A stretch of 64,000 bases of DNA from Streptomyces sp. AC550_RSS872 (GCF_019049285.1 NZ_JAGMUL010000169.1:194632-258631), one strand, 5' to 3'; positions 25,756-34,859 are shown, numbered from the stretch's first letter. The notes: generated from the letters alone by a model not told the origin. Made by a program: numbers and translations.

Positions 25756-25957
25756 TCCCGCCCCCGATCGCCGCACTGTCGCTTCTGCGGCCTTCCCGAC
25801 TTCCGTGCTGCGCACACCTGTTGATCAATGATGAGCGTATCCCCCGCCACTGACAATCGTCGGCGGACGGCCGGAGCCGCCCGCCGACGCGGAGGGGAGC
25901 GTTCCGCAAGGGCCGTGCGGTGGCACCGTGGGGCCACTTGGTTGCGCCCGGCGCCAA

Positions 25958-28156
25958 CTACGAGGCTTCGCGCGCCTCTTCGCGAATCCTTTCCGCGATC
26001 TGCGCCGGCATCGGTTCGTGCCGGGCGTACGAACGGTTGAAGCGCGCGGTGCCGTGCGACAGCGACCGCAGGTCGACGGCGTACCGCCCGATCTCGATCT
26101 CGGGCACCTCGGCCTTGATGAGGGTGCGGCCACCGCTGGTCTGCTCGGTGCCGAGGACGCGGCCGCGCCGCCCGGACAGGTCGCTCATCACGGCGCCCAC
26201 GTAGTCGTCGCCGATGAGGACCGACACCTCGGCCACCGGCTCCAGCAGATGGATCTTCGCGTCCGCCGCCGCCTCCCGCAGCGCGAGCGCGCCGGCCGTC
26301 TGGAACGCGGCGTCGGAGGAGTCGACCGAGTGCGCCTTGCCGTCGAGCAGCGTGATCCGGATGTCGACGAGCGGATGGCCCGCCGCGACTCCCCGGGCCG
26401 CCTGGGCCCTGACGCCCTTCTCCACCGAGGGAATGAACTGCCGCGGCACCGCACCGCCGACCACCTTGTCCACGAACTCGATGCCCGAACCGCCCGGCAG
26501 CGGCTCCACCTCGATCTCGCAGATCGCGTACTGCCCGTGGCCGCCGGACTGCTTCACATGCCGGCCGCGGCCCGCCGACTTGTTCGCGAACGTCTCCCGC
26601 AGGGAGACCTTGTGCGGCACGACGTCGACCTGGACGCCGTAGCGGCTGCGCAGCCGTTCGAGGGCGACGTCCGCGTGCGCCTCGCCCAGGCACCACAGCA
26701 CCACCTGGTGGGTGGCCTGGTTCTGTTCCAGTCGCATCGTCGGGTCCTCGGCGACCAGCCGGGACAGGCCCTGCGACAGCTTGTCCTCGTCCGCCTTGCT
26801 GTGCGCCTGGATGGCGAGCGGCAGCAGCGGATCGGGCATCTGCCAGGGCTCCATCAGCAGCGGGTCGTCCTTGGCCGACAGCGTGTCCCCGGTCTCCGCG
26901 CGGCTCAGCTTCGCCACGCACGCGAGGTCACCGGCGATGCAGTGGCTGAGCGTGCGCTGCTGCTTGCCGAAGGGCGCGGACAGGGCGCCGATCCGCTCGT
27001 CCACGTCGTGGTCCTCGTGCCCGCGGTCCTCCAGACCGTGCCCGGAGACGTGCACCGTCTCGTCGGGGCGCAGGGTGCCGGAGAAGACACGGACCAGCGA
27101 GACCCGGCCGACGTACGGGTCGGACGCGGTCTTCACGACCTCCGCGACCAGCGGCCCGTCGGGGTCGCACAGCTTCAGCTCGCGAGGTTTGCCGTCGACC
27201 GTGGTGACCGAGGGCGCCGAGCGCTCCAGCGGCGTCGGGAAGCCGCGCGTGATCAGCTCCAGCAGCTCGACCGTGCCGAGCCCCTGCCGGGCCCCGTCCG
27301 TGGCGGGGGCGGCGGCCAGAACGGGGTGGAAGACACCGCGCGCGACAGCCCGCTCCAGGTCCTCGATCAGCGTCTTGACGTCGATCTGCTCGCCGCCGAG
27401 ATACCGGTCCATCAGGGTCTCGTCCTCCGACTCGGAGATGATCCCCTCGATCAGCCGGTTGCGGGCCTCCTCGATCTGCGGCACCTGCTCCTCACCCGGT
27501 TCCGACTCCTTGCGCTCGCCGGAGGAGTAGTCGAACAGTTGCTGGGACAGCAGCCCGATCAGCCCGGTCACGGGCGCGTGCCCGTCCGGTGCCTGCGCAC
27601 CGTGCAGCGGCAGGTACAGCGGGAGCACGGCGTCGGGGTCGTCCCCGCCGAAGGCCTCCGCGCAGATCCGGGTCATCTCCTCGTAGTCGGCTCGCGCGGA
27701 CTCCAGGTGCGTGACGACGATGGCGCGCGGCATGCCGACGGCCGCGCACTCCTCCCACACCATGCGGGTCGAGCCGTCCACGCCGTCCGAGGCCGAGACG
27801 ACGAAAAGGGCCGCGTCCGCCGCTCGCAGACCGGCCCTGAGTTCCCCGACGAAGTCGGCGTATCCGGGGGTGTCCAGAAGGTTGACCTTGATGCCGTCCC
27901 ATTCGACCGGCACCAGGGAGAGTTGCACCGAGCGTTGCTGCCGGTGCTCGATCTCGTCGTAGTCCGAGACGGTGCCGCCGTCCTCCACGCGGCCCGCCCG
28001 GTTCACCGCCCCCGCCGTCAGCGCGAGGGCTTCCACCAGCGTGGTCTTGCCCGATCCGGAGTGGCCGACCAGCACCACATTCCGTACGGACGCGGGGTGG
28101 TCGGCCGCTGTAGCCCTGCCGGCGGCTCCGGGGTGTGCGTTCGCCTTGTCGCCCAT
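25958..28156 (-). CDS. Elongation factor G-like GTPase (EF-G2 type)
   Basis: 732 residues with EF-G architecture: GTPase domain with P-loop VGHSGSGKTTL (about 31-41) and DTPG (about 95), domain II (about 310-400), then EF-G domains III-V, including the GHGQYAICEIEVEPLP strand in domain IV. The G4 motif is odd: where NKxD should fix guanine specificity, the sequence reads VVTHLESARADY (about 143-154), so nucleotide preference may differ. This matches the actinobacterial EF-G2/FusA2 group, which is not the main translocase; its role is unclear. ATG 28156 has GGGAGG about 9 bases upstream. It is divergent from the PIM operon across 274 bases. Confidence 0.9.
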   Translation of the reverse strand: MGDKANAHPGAAGRATAADHPASVRNVVLVGHSGSGKTTLVEALALTAGAVNRAGRVEDGGTVSDYDEIEHRQQRSVQLSLVPVEWDGIKVNLLDTPGYADFVGELRAGLRAADAALFVVSASDGVDGSTRMVWEECAAVGMPRAIVVTHLESARADYEEMTRICAEAFGGDDPDAVLPLYLPLHGAQAPDGHAPVTGLIGLLSQQLFDYSSGERKESEPGEEQVPQIEEARNRLIEGIISESEDETLMDRYLGGEQIDVKTLIEDLERAVARGVFHPVLAAAPATDGARQGLGTVELLELITRGFPTPLERSAPSVTTVDGKPRELKLCDPDGPLVAEVVKTASDPYVGRVSLVRVFSGTLRPDETVHVSGHGLEDRGHEDHDVDERIGALSAPFGKQQRTLSHCIAGDLACVAKLSRAETGDTLSAKDDPLLMEPWQMPDPLLPLAIQAHSKADEDKLSQGLSRLVAEDPTMRLEQNQATHQVVLWCLGEAHADVALERLRSRYGVQVDVVPHKVSLRETFANKSAGRGRHVKQSGGHGQYAICEIEVEPLPGGSGIEFVDKVVGGAVPRQFIPSVEKGVRAQAARGVAAGHPLVDIRITLLDGKAHSVDSSDAAFQTAGALALREAAADAKIHLLEPVAEVSVLIGDDYVGAVMSDLSGRRGRVLGTEQTSGGRTLIKAEVPEIEIGRYAVDLRSLSHGTARFNRSYARHEPMPAQIAERIREEAREAS

Positions 28157-28369
28157 GATCCTGCCTCCCGTGCACGGTGAGGTCACTGTGGGCGCGGACA
28201 TACGGATCCGCGTGCGATGGCGGCTCCGATGACGCCCGCGGTCCTTCGAGCTTTCCACTCCCGTCACGGTGCGTCCATACGGCGGACGTGATCGCGCCGC
28301 CCGGCACCGGCGGACCGGCCGCTCACGCCGTGTACGAGTGCCCGGCGGTCCACCGCACGCGCGCGTGGC

Positions 28370-28375
28370 TACGAT
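28370..28375 (+). promoter_or_regulatory. Candidate -10 element of the PIM operon
   Basis: TACGAT at 28370-28375 would place the start of transcription near 28382, giving a leader of about 50 bases before ATG 28431. It overlaps an in-frame ATG at 28374, which argues against that codon as the start. No strong -35 is visible. Confidence 0.4.
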
Positions 28376-28430
28376 GGGCCAGCCGGTGGCCAGCAGGGGC
28401 CGCACGGCCACACCGACCCTCGGGAAGGCC

Positions 28431-29120
28431 ATGCTGAACAAGTACGCGCGTGCATTCTTCACGCGTGTCCTCACACCGTTCGCCGCGTTTCTGATCCGGC
28501 TGGGCGTCAGCCCCGACACGGTCACGCTCATCGGCACGGCCGGTGTGGTCGCGGGCGCGCTGGTCTTCTACCCCGTGGGCGAGTTCTTCTGGGGCACGGT
28601 CGTGATCACGCTGTTCGTGTTCTCCGACCTCGTCGACGGCAACATGGCCCGCCAGCTCGGCCGCTCCAGCCGCTGGGGTGCCTTCCTGGACTCCACCCTC
28701 GACCGGGTCGCCGACGGCGCGATCTTCGGCGGCTTCATCCTCTGGTACGCCGGTGGCGGCGACGACCTCGTCCTGTGCGCCGTCTCGATCTTCTGCCTGG
28801 CCAGCGGCCAGGTGGTGTCGTACACCAAGGCCCGTGGCGAATCGATCGGCCTGCCGGTCGCGGTCAACGGCCTCGTCGAGCGGGCCGAGCGCCTGGTGAT
28901 CTCGCTGGTCGCGGCCGGTATCGCGGGCCTGCACAAGTTCGGGGTACCCGGCATCCAGTACCTGCTGCCGGTCGCCCTGTGGATCGTCGCCGTCGGCAGC
29001 CTCGTCACGCTGATCCAGCGGGTCGTCACGGTCCGCCGCGAGTCCGCCGAGGCGGAGGCCGCGGCGGCCGGGCAGGACAAGCCGCAGAGCGCCTCTCAAG
29101 GGAGCGAGGCCGCCAAGTGA
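28431..29120 (+). CDS. pgsA: Phosphatidylinositol phosphate synthase (CDP-alcohol phosphatidyltransferase)
   Basis: 229-residue membrane enzyme. The family signature DGx2ARx8Gx3Dx3D is complete: DGNMARQLGRSSRWGAFLDS then TLD (about 67-88). In actinobacteria, enzymes in this setting join CDP-diacylglycerol to inositol-1-phosphate, making the precursor of phosphatidylinositol and PIMs. Several membrane spans follow and a charged C-terminal tail ends the protein. ATG 28431 is chosen; ATG 28374 would add 19 basic residues. Its stop overlaps the next GTG. The operon context (acyltransferase, mannosyltransferase) argues for inositol phosphate rather than glycerol phosphate as acceptor. Confidence 0.9.
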   Translation: MLNKYARAFFTRVLTPFAAFLIRLGVSPDTVTLIGTAGVVAGALVFYPVGEFFWGTVVITLFVFSDLVDGNMARQLGRSSRWGAFLDSTLDRVADGAIFGGFILWYAGGGDDLVLCAVSIFCLASGQVVSYTKARGESIGLPVAVNGLVERAERLVISLVAAGIAGLHKFGVPGIQYLLPVALWIVAVGSLVTLIQRVVTVRRESAEAEAAAAGQDKPQSASQGSEAAK

Positions 29121-30049
29121 GCGCCCAGGACCGTCTCACGGACGCGCTGTACGGCCTCGGCTGGGGCACCGTCAAGAAGCTCCCCGAGCCGGTCGCCGTA
29201 CGGCTCGGCCGCACCATCGCCGACCTCGCCTGGAAGCAGCGTGGCAAGGGCGTGCAGCGGCTGGAGAGCAACTACGCGCGCGTGGTGCCGGACGCGAGCC
29301 CGGAGCGCCTCGCCGAACTCTCGCGCGCGGGCATGCGCTCGTACCTGCGCTACTGGATGGAGTCCTTCCGGCTGCCCGCCTGGAGCGCCGAGCGCGTCAA
29401 GGGCGGCTTCGACGCCAAGGACATCCACTACCTGACCGACGGTCTCGCCGCCGGAAACGGCGTGATACTCGCCCTGCCGCACCTGGCCAACTGGGACCTC
29501 GCCGGTGCCTGGGTCACCACCAAACTGGAAACGCCCTTCACGACGGTCGCCGAACGCCTCAAGCCCGAGACGCTCTACGACCGCTTCGTCGCCTACCGGG
29601 AGGGCCTGGGCATGGAGGTCCTGCCGCACAGCGGCGGCACCGCCTTCGGCACCCTGGCCCGCAGGCTGCGCGACGGCGGCCTGGTCTGCCTGGTCTCCGA
29701 CCGTGACCTGTCCGCGTCCGGCGTCGAGGTCGAGTTCTTCGGCGACACGGCCCGGATGCCGGCCGGTCCGGCGCTGCTGGCCCAGCAGACCGGGGCGCTC
29801 CTGCTGCCGGTCACGCTCTGGTACGACGACTCACCCGTCATGCAGGGCCGCGTCCACGCGCCGATCGAGGTACCGGAGACAGGCACGCGGGCCGAGAAGA
29901 CGTCTGTCATGACACAGGCGCTGGCCGACGCCTTCGCCACGGGGATCGCCGAACATCCGGAGGACTGGCACATGCTCCAGCGCTTGTGGCTCGCCGACCT
30001 GGAACCACGACCGTCCACGGCCGACGGCGGGGACGGGGAACGTCCGTGA
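29117..30049 (+). CDS. Phosphatidylinositol mannoside acyltransferase (LpxL-like)
   Basis: 310 residues of the lysophospholipid-acyltransferase/LpxL-HtrB family. The catalytic HxxxxD is HLANWD (about 120-125), and a second conserved block, GGLVCLVSDRDLS, lies near 190-202. The mycobacterial orthologue in the same gene order acylates a mannose of PIM at the cytoplasmic membrane face. GTG 29117 overlaps the upstream TGA; its own TGA overlaps the PimA GTG, so three genes form a tightly coupled operon. Confidence 0.9.
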   Translation: MSAQDRLTDALYGLGWGTVKKLPEPVAVRLGRTIADLAWKQRGKGVQRLESNYARVVPDASPERLAELSRAGMRSYLRYWMESFRLPAWSAERVKGGFDAKDIHYLTDGLAAGNGVILALPHLANWDLAGAWVTTKLETPFTTVAERLKPETLYDRFVAYREGLGMEVLPHSGGTAFGTLARRLRDGGLVCLVSDRDLSASGVEVEFFGDTARMPAGPALLAQQTGALLLPVTLWYDDSPVMQGRVHAPIEVPETGTRAEKTSVMTQALADAFATGIAEHPEDWHMLQRLWLADLEPRPSTADGGDGERP

Positions 30050-31221
30050 GGATCGGCATCGTCTGCCCCTACTCCTGGGACGTCCCGGGCGGCGTCCAGT
30101 TCCACATCCGCGACCTCGCCGAGTACTTCATCCGGCTCGGCCACGAGGTGTCCGTCCTGGCCCCGGCCGACGACGACACCCCGCTCCCGCCCTACGTCGT
30201 CTCGGCGGGCCGCGCCGTCCCGGTCCCGTACAACGGCTCGGTCGCCCGCCTGAACTTCGGCTTCCTCTCGGCGGCCCGCGTGCGCCGCTGGCTGCACGAC
30301 GGAGAGTTCGACGTCATCCACATCCACGAGCCCGCCTCGCCGTCCCTGGGCCTGCTGACCTGCTGGGCGGCCCAGGGCCCGATCGTGGCGACCTTCCACA
30401 CGTCGAACCCTCGTTCCCGGGCGATGATCGCCGCCTACGCCATCCTCCAGGCGGCCCTGGAGAAGATCAGCGCCCGCATCGCCGTGAGCGAGTACGCCCG
30501 CCGCACGCTGGTGGAACACCTCGGCGGCGACGCGGTCGTCATCCCGAACGGCGTCGACGTCGACTTCTTCGCCAAGGCCGAGCCCAACCCCGCGTGGCAG
30601 GGCGACACCATCGGCTTCATGGGCCGCATCGACGAGCCCCGCAAGGGCCTGCCGGTCCTGATGAAGGCCCTGCCGAAGATCCTCGCCGCCCGCCCGCAGA
30701 CCAGGCTCCTGGTGGCCGGTCGCGGCGACGAGGAGGAGGCGGTCGAGACCCTGCCCGCCGAACTGCGCTCCCGCGTCGAGTTCCTCGGCATGATCAGCGA
30801 TGAGGACAAGGCCCGCTTCCTGCGCAGCGTCGACCTGTACATCGCCCCCAACACCGGCGGCGAGAGCTTCGGGATCATCCTGGTCGAGGCGATGTCGGCC
30901 GGCGCCCCGGTTCTCGCCTCCGACCTGGACGCCTTCGCCCAGGTCCTCGACCAGGGAGCGGCGGGCGAACTCTTCGCCAACGAGGACGCTGACGCCCTCG
31001 CCGAGGCGGCGGTACGCGTCCTGGAGGACCCGGCCCGCCGGGCGGAGCTGCGGGAGCGGGGGAGCGCGCACGTACGTCGCTTCGACTGGTCGACGGTCGG
31101 GGCGGACATCCTGTCGGTGTACGAGACGGTGACGGCGGGCGCGGCGGCGGTGGCCGCGGACGAGCGGACCGGGGGCGGCGGGAGCGGGCTGAGGGCGCGC
31201 TTGGGCCTGGCGCGGGACTGA
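30046..31221 (+). CDS. pimA: Phosphatidylinositol alpha-mannosyltransferase (PimA-type GT4)
   Basis: 391-residue GT-B glycosyltransferase. The N-domain begins RIGIVCPYSWDVPGGVQFHI, with the GG acceptor-side loop, and has FDVIHIHEPASPSLG (about 86-100). The C-domain has GFMGRIDEPRKGLPVL (about 190-205) and the GDP-mannose site NTGGESFGIILVEAMSAG (about 269-286). It transfers the first mannose from GDP-mannose to phosphatidylinositol. A dispersed repeat with a hairpin follows 8 bases after the stop and probably ends the operon. Confidence 0.92.
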   Translation: MRIGIVCPYSWDVPGGVQFHIRDLAEYFIRLGHEVSVLAPADDDTPLPPYVVSAGRAVPVPYNGSVARLNFGFLSAARVRRWLHDGEFDVIHIHEPASPSLGLLTCWAAQGPIVATFHTSNPRSRAMIAAYAILQAALEKISARIAVSEYARRTLVEHLGGDAVVIPNGVDVDFFAKAEPNPAWQGDTIGFMGRIDEPRKGLPVLMKALPKILAARPQTRLLVAGRGDEEEAVETLPAELRSRVEFLGMISDEDKARFLRSVDLYIAPNTGGESFGIILVEAMSAGAPVLASDLDAFAQVLDQGAAGELFANEDADALAEAAVRVLEDPARRAELRERGSAHVRRFDWSTVGADILSVYETVTAGAAAVAADERTGGGGSGLRARLGLARD

Positions 31222-31228
31222 GGCTTTT

Positions 31229-31297
31229 CAGCCCGTCCGGCGTTTGAGGACGAGGCCGTTCAGGCCGAAGCGGGGATCTGGGGGCGGCAGCCCCCGG
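31229..31297 (+). repeat. Dispersed repeat family 2, copy 2 (terminator-like)
   Basis: CAGCCCGTCCGGCGTTTGAG opens the copy. It ends with GGGGGC (31280-31285) pairing GCCCCC (31290-31295) around GGCA. It has the same orientation and 3'-of-gene position as 23981-24055. Differences between copies in the stem region keep base pairing, which supports an RNA-level role. Confidence 0.75.
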
Positions 31298-31379
31298 ACG
31301 ACGACCACGACAGCCGCCCCGTACAACACCAACGCCCCACCTGCCTCCCGGCCAAGCCTGCGCAGCTAGTCTGCGGCGC

Positions 31380-31922
31380 GTGACCGCAACTCTCATCTGG
31401 ATCCTCGTAGCCCTCGTCGCGATCGGCCTGTACCTGAGCTGGACCGCAGGTCGCCTGGACCGGCTGCACGCCCGGATCGACGCGGCACGCGCCGCGCTCG
31501 ACGCCCAGCTGCTGCGCCGCGCCTCCGTGGCCCAGGAACTGGCCACCTCCGGCGTCCTGGATCCGGCCGCGTCGATCGTCCTGTACGAGGCCGCCCATGC
31601 CGCACGGCAGGCCGAGGAGGAGCAGCGGGAGGTCGCCGAGAGCGAGCTGAGCCAGGCGCTGCGTGCGGTGTTCGCGGAGCCCCAGCAGGTGGACGCCGTA
31701 CGCGAGGCTCCTGGCGGTGAGGAGGCGGCCCGTGAGCTGACCGAGGCGGTCCGCCGGGTCCCGATGGCCCGCCGCTTCCACAACGACGCCGTACGGGCCG
31801 CCAGGGCCCTGCGACGGCACCGCAAGGTCCGCTGGTTCCGCCTGGCGGGCCACGCCCCGTTCCCGCTGGCCTTCGAGATGGACGACGAGCCCCCGGCGGC
31901 CCTGGCGGACCGGGCGGCCTAG
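31380..31922 (+). CDS. Small single-span membrane protein of unknown function
   Basis: 180 residues with one N-terminal membrane span (about 4-21), then a long helical, charged domain with Ala/Glu heptad-like runs (HARIDAARAALDAQLLRRAS, about 30-49) and FHNDAVRAARALRRHRKVRW near 137-156. The helix-rich layout resembles LemA-type proteins, but no firm family is claimed. GTG 31380 has TAGTCT 7 bases upstream, indicating a leaderless mRNA. Its stop codon shares bases with the convergent VOC gene's stop. Confidence 0.75.
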   Translation: MTATLIWILVALVAIGLYLSWTAGRLDRLHARIDAARAALDAQLLRRASVAQELATSGVLDPAASIVLYEAAHAARQAEEEQREVAESELSQALRAVFAEPQQVDAVREAPGGEEAARELTEAVRRVPMARRFHNDAVRAARALRRHRKVRWFRLAGHAPFPLAFEMDDEPPAALADRAA

Positions 31923-32353
31923 GAGGTTCCGAAGTCGGGGAGCGTGAGGGACCCGTCTGCGGCGAGCGCGAACCCGGGGTTGTGCGCGATCTCCCAGGCA
32001 TGGCCGTCCGGGTCGACGAAGCACCCGGAGTAGAAGCCGACGACATTGGTGGCCGCGGGCTTGGTGACGGTCGCTCCAGCCCCTTCCGCGGCCGTCAGCA
32101 GAGCGTCGACCTCGGCGTCCGAGCGCACGTTGTGGGCCAGGGCGATCCCGCCGAAGCCGGCCCCCTTGCCCTCCGTCAGCCCGCAGTCCCGCGCGAGCTT
32201 GTCGCGGCCCCACAGGACCAGGGCCAGCCCGCCGGCCTGGAAGAAGACGGTCTCCTCGACCTCCTGCCCCCGCCAGCCCAGGGCCTCGTAGAAGGCACGC
32301 GAGCGCGCCACATCGGAAACTCCCAGCGTGACCAGACTGATGCGCTGTTCCAT
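31919..32353 (-). CDS. VOC-family (glyoxalase/bleomycin-resistance-like) protein
   Basis: 144 residues with the paired beta-alpha-beta-beta-beta pattern: ISLVTLGVSDVARSRAFYEA (about 5-24) and the second-half end FYSGCFVDPDGHAWEIAHNP (about 108-127). The Glu in WEIAHNP is a usual metal ligand. The substrate is unknown. ATG 32353. It is convergent with the preceding gene, the two stops overlapping in the palindrome CTAG (31919-31922), and divergent from pdxS. Confidence 0.85.
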   Translation of the reverse strand: MEQRISLVTLGVSDVARSRAFYEALGWRGQEVEETVFFQAGGLALVLWGRDKLARDCGLTEGKGAGFGGIALAHNVRSDAEVDALLTAAEGAGATVTKPAATNVVGFYSGCFVDPDGHAWEIAHNPGFALAADGSLTLPDFGTS

Positions 32354-32493
32354 GCGAGGACATTAACGCCGCCCGGGAGCCCAGGCTCCGGCAAAACGAT
32401 CCACCGCCTCACTATTGGCCCTTGAAGTGGCCCCCACCCCTCACGTTTCCTCGTTGCTTGCAGTAGCCCCTTTTCCACCGAGCGAGGTCACCC

Positions 32494-33399
32494 GTGTCCA
32501 TCTCCGAAAACCAGGCCCCCGAGACCGGCACCGCGCGCGTGAAGCGCGGCATGGCCGAGCAGCTCAAGGGCGGCGTGATCATGGACGTCGTCACGCCGGA
32601 GCAGGCGAAGATCGCCGAGGACGCGGGCGCCGTCGCCGTCATGGCCCTGGAGCGGGTCCCCGCCGACATCCGCAAGGACGGCGGCGTGGCCCGGATGTCC
32701 GACCCGGACATGATCGAGGGCATCATCGACGCCGTCTCCATCCCCGTCATGGCCAAGTCCCGCATCGGCCACTTCGTCGAGGCCCAGGTCCTGCAATCCC
32801 TCGGCGTCGACTACATCGACGAGTCCGAGGTCCTCACCCCGGCCGACGAGGTCAACCACTCCGACAAGTGGGCGTTCACCACCCCGTTCGTCTGTGGCGC
32901 CACCAACCTGGGCGAGGCCCTGCGCCGCATCGCCGAGGGTGCCGCGATGATCCGCTCGAAGGGCGAGGCCGGCACCGGCAACGTCGTCGAGGCCGTCCGC
33001 CACCTGCGCCAGATCAAGAACGAGATCGCCAAGCTGCGCGGCTTCGACAACAACGAGCTGTACGCCGCCGCCAAGGAGCTGCGCGCCCCGTACGAGCTGG
33101 TCAAGGAAGTCTCCGAGCTCGGCAAGCTCCCGGTCGTGCTGTTCTCCGCCGGTGGCGTCGCCACCCCCGCCGACGCCGCACTGATGCGCCAGCTCGGCGC
33201 CGAGGGCGTCTTCGTCGGCTCCGGCATCTTCAAGTCCGGCGACCCCGCCAAGCGTGCCGCCGCCATCGTGAAGGCGACCACCTTCTACGACGACCCGAAG
33301 ATCATCGCGGACGCCTCCCGCAACCTGGGCGAGGCCATGGTCGGCATCAACTGCGACACCCTCCCCGAGGCCGAGCGCTACGCCAACCGCGGCTGGTAA
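32494..33399 (+). CDS. pdxS: Pyridoxal 5'-phosphate synthase subunit PdxS
   Basis: 301-residue TIM-barrel synthase that makes PLP from ribose 5-phosphate, glyceraldehyde 3-phosphate and ammonia supplied by PdxT. Visible hallmarks are KRGMAEQLKGGVIMDVVTPE (about 16-35), the catalytic-lysine segment PVMAKSRIGHF (about 85-95), HLRQIKNEI with the second lysine (about 170), and phosphate loops FSAGGVATPADAA and FVGSGIFKSGDP. GTG 32494 has GAGG 7 bases upstream. pdxT starts 24 bases after its stop. Confidence 0.97.
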   Translation: MSISENQAPETGTARVKRGMAEQLKGGVIMDVVTPEQAKIAEDAGAVAVMALERVPADIRKDGGVARMSDPDMIEGIIDAVSIPVMAKSRIGHFVEAQVLQSLGVDYIDESEVLTPADEVNHSDKWAFTTPFVCGATNLGEALRRIAEGAAMIRSKGEAGTGNVVEAVRHLRQIKNEIAKLRGFDNNELYAAAKELRAPYELVKEVSELGKLPVVLFSAGGVATPADAALMRQLGAEGVFVGSGIFKSGDPAKRAAAIVKATTFYDDPKIIADASRNLGEAMVGINCDTLPEAERYANRGW

Positions 33400-33423
33400 G
33401 CACACTCCAAGGACTGCACGTAC

Positions 33424-34032
33424 ATGACCGACGCACCCGTCATAGGCGTCCTGGCCCTCCAGGGCGACGTACGGGAGCACCTCATCGCCCTGGCCGCGGC
33501 CGACGCCGTGGCCAGGCCGGTGCGGCGCCCCGAAGAACTCGCCGAGGTGGACGGCCTCGTCATCCCCGGCGGCGAGTCCACGACCATCTCCAAGCTCGCC
33601 GTCCTCTTCGGCGTGATGGAGCCCCTACGCGCGCGCGTGCGGGACGGCATGCCCGTCTACGGCACCTGCGCCGGCATGATCATGCTCGCCGACAAGATCC
33701 TCGACCCGCGCTCGGGCCAGGAGACGATCGGCGGCATCGACATGATCGTGCGCCGCAACGCCTTCGGACGTCAGAACGAGTCCTTCGAGGCGGCGGTCGA
33801 CGTGAAGGGCATCGCGGGCGATCCTGTGGAGGGCGTCTTCATCCGCGCCCCCTGGGTCGAGTCCGTCGGCGCCGAGGCCGAGGTCCTCGCCGAGCACGAC
33901 GGCCACATCGTCGCCGTCCGCCAGGGCAACGCACTGGCCACGTCGTTCCACCCGGAACTGACCGGCGACCACCGTGTGCACGGCCTGTTCGTCGACATGG
34001 TGCACGCGAACCGGACGACGGAGTCCTTGTAG
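33424..34032 (+). CDS. pdxT: Pyridoxal 5'-phosphate synthase glutaminase subunit PdxT
   Basis: 202-residue class I glutamine amidotransferase that feeds ammonia to PdxS. Motifs are LALQGDVREH (about 10-19), PGGEST (about 50), the nucleophile Cys in YGTCAGMI (about 79-86) and the His-Glu pair in SFHPELTGD (about 178-186), so all catalytic residues are present. It follows pdxS on the same strand and precedes yebC. Confidence 0.96.
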   Translation: MTDAPVIGVLALQGDVREHLIALAAADAVARPVRRPEELAEVDGLVIPGGESTTISKLAVLFGVMEPLRARVRDGMPVYGTCAGMIMLADKILDPRSGQETIGGIDMIVRRNAFGRQNESFEAAVDVKGIAGDPVEGVFIRAPWVESVGAEAEVLAEHDGHIVAVRQGNALATSFHPELTGDHRVHGLFVDMVHANRTTESL

Positions 34033-34080
34033 GATCTCTGGCGTTCGTTCATAGATGGGTTACGCGAAGGAGACAGGCAG

Positions 34081-34833
34081 ATGTCCGGCCACTCTAAATG
34101 GGCCACGACGAAGCACAAGAAGGCCGTGATCGACGCCAAGCGCGGCAAGCTCTTCGCGAAGCTGATCAAGAACATCGAGGTCGCGGCGCGCATGGGCGGC
34201 GTCGATCTCGACGGCAACCCGACGCTCTATGACGCCGTCCAGAAGGCCAAGAAGCAGTCGGTGCCGAACAAGAACATCGACTCCGCGATCAAGCGCGGTG
34301 GCGGTCTCGAGGCCGGTGGCGCCGACTACGAGACGATCATGTACGAGGGCTACGGCCCGAACGGCGTCGCCGTGCTCATCGAGTGCCTCACCGACAACCG
34401 CAACCGCGCCGCCTCCGACGTCCGCGTCGCCATGACCCGCAACGGCGGCAACATGGCCGACCCGGGCTCGGTGTCGTACATGTTCAGCCGCAAGGGCGTC
34501 GTCATCGTCCCCAAGGGCGAGCTGACCGAGGACGACGTCCTCGGTGCCGTCCTGGACGCCGGCGCCGAGGAGGTCAACGACCTCGGCGAGTCCTTCGAGG
34601 TCATCAGCGAGGCCACCGACCTGGTCGCGGTCCGCACCGCCCTCCAGGAGGCCGGCATCGACTACGACTCCGCCGACTCCAGCTTCGTGCCGTCCGTCCA
34701 GGTCGAGCTCGACGAGGAGGGCGCCAAGAAGATCTTCAAGCTGATCGACGCGCTCGAGGACAGTGACGACGTCCAGAACGTCTTCGCCAACTTCGACGTC
34801 AGCGACGAGATCATGGAGAAGGTCGACGCGTAA
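34081..34833 (+). CDS. YebC/PmpR-family probable transcriptional regulator
   Basis: 250-residue YebC protein: MSGHSKWATTKHKKAVIDAK opens it exactly as in the family, with VPNKNIDSAIKRG near 60 and acidic domain 3 toward the end. Family members are DNA-binding regulators or, as in TACO1/YebC2, help ribosomes through proline stretches. GGAG lies about 9 bases before the ATG. The pdxT-yebC-ruvC order is widely conserved in actinobacteria. A perfect hairpin follows. Confidence 0.93.
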   Translation: MSGHSKWATTKHKKAVIDAKRGKLFAKLIKNIEVAARMGGVDLDGNPTLYDAVQKAKKQSVPNKNIDSAIKRGGGLEAGGADYETIMYEGYGPNGVAVLIECLTDNRNRAASDVRVAMTRNGGNMADPGSVSYMFSRKGVVIVPKGELTEDDVLGAVLDAGAEEVNDLGESFEVISEATDLVAVRTALQEAGIDYDSADSSFVPSVQVELDEEGAKKIFKLIDALEDSDDVQNVFANFDVSDEIMEKVDA

Positions 34834-34859
34834 CGCTGCCGCGAGCTGAACGGGCTCAA

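Noticed and set aside
32354..32493. Riboswitch or PdxR-type site before pdxS
   Set aside because: No recognisable structure or palindrome, and no MocR/PdxR regulator gene adjacent.
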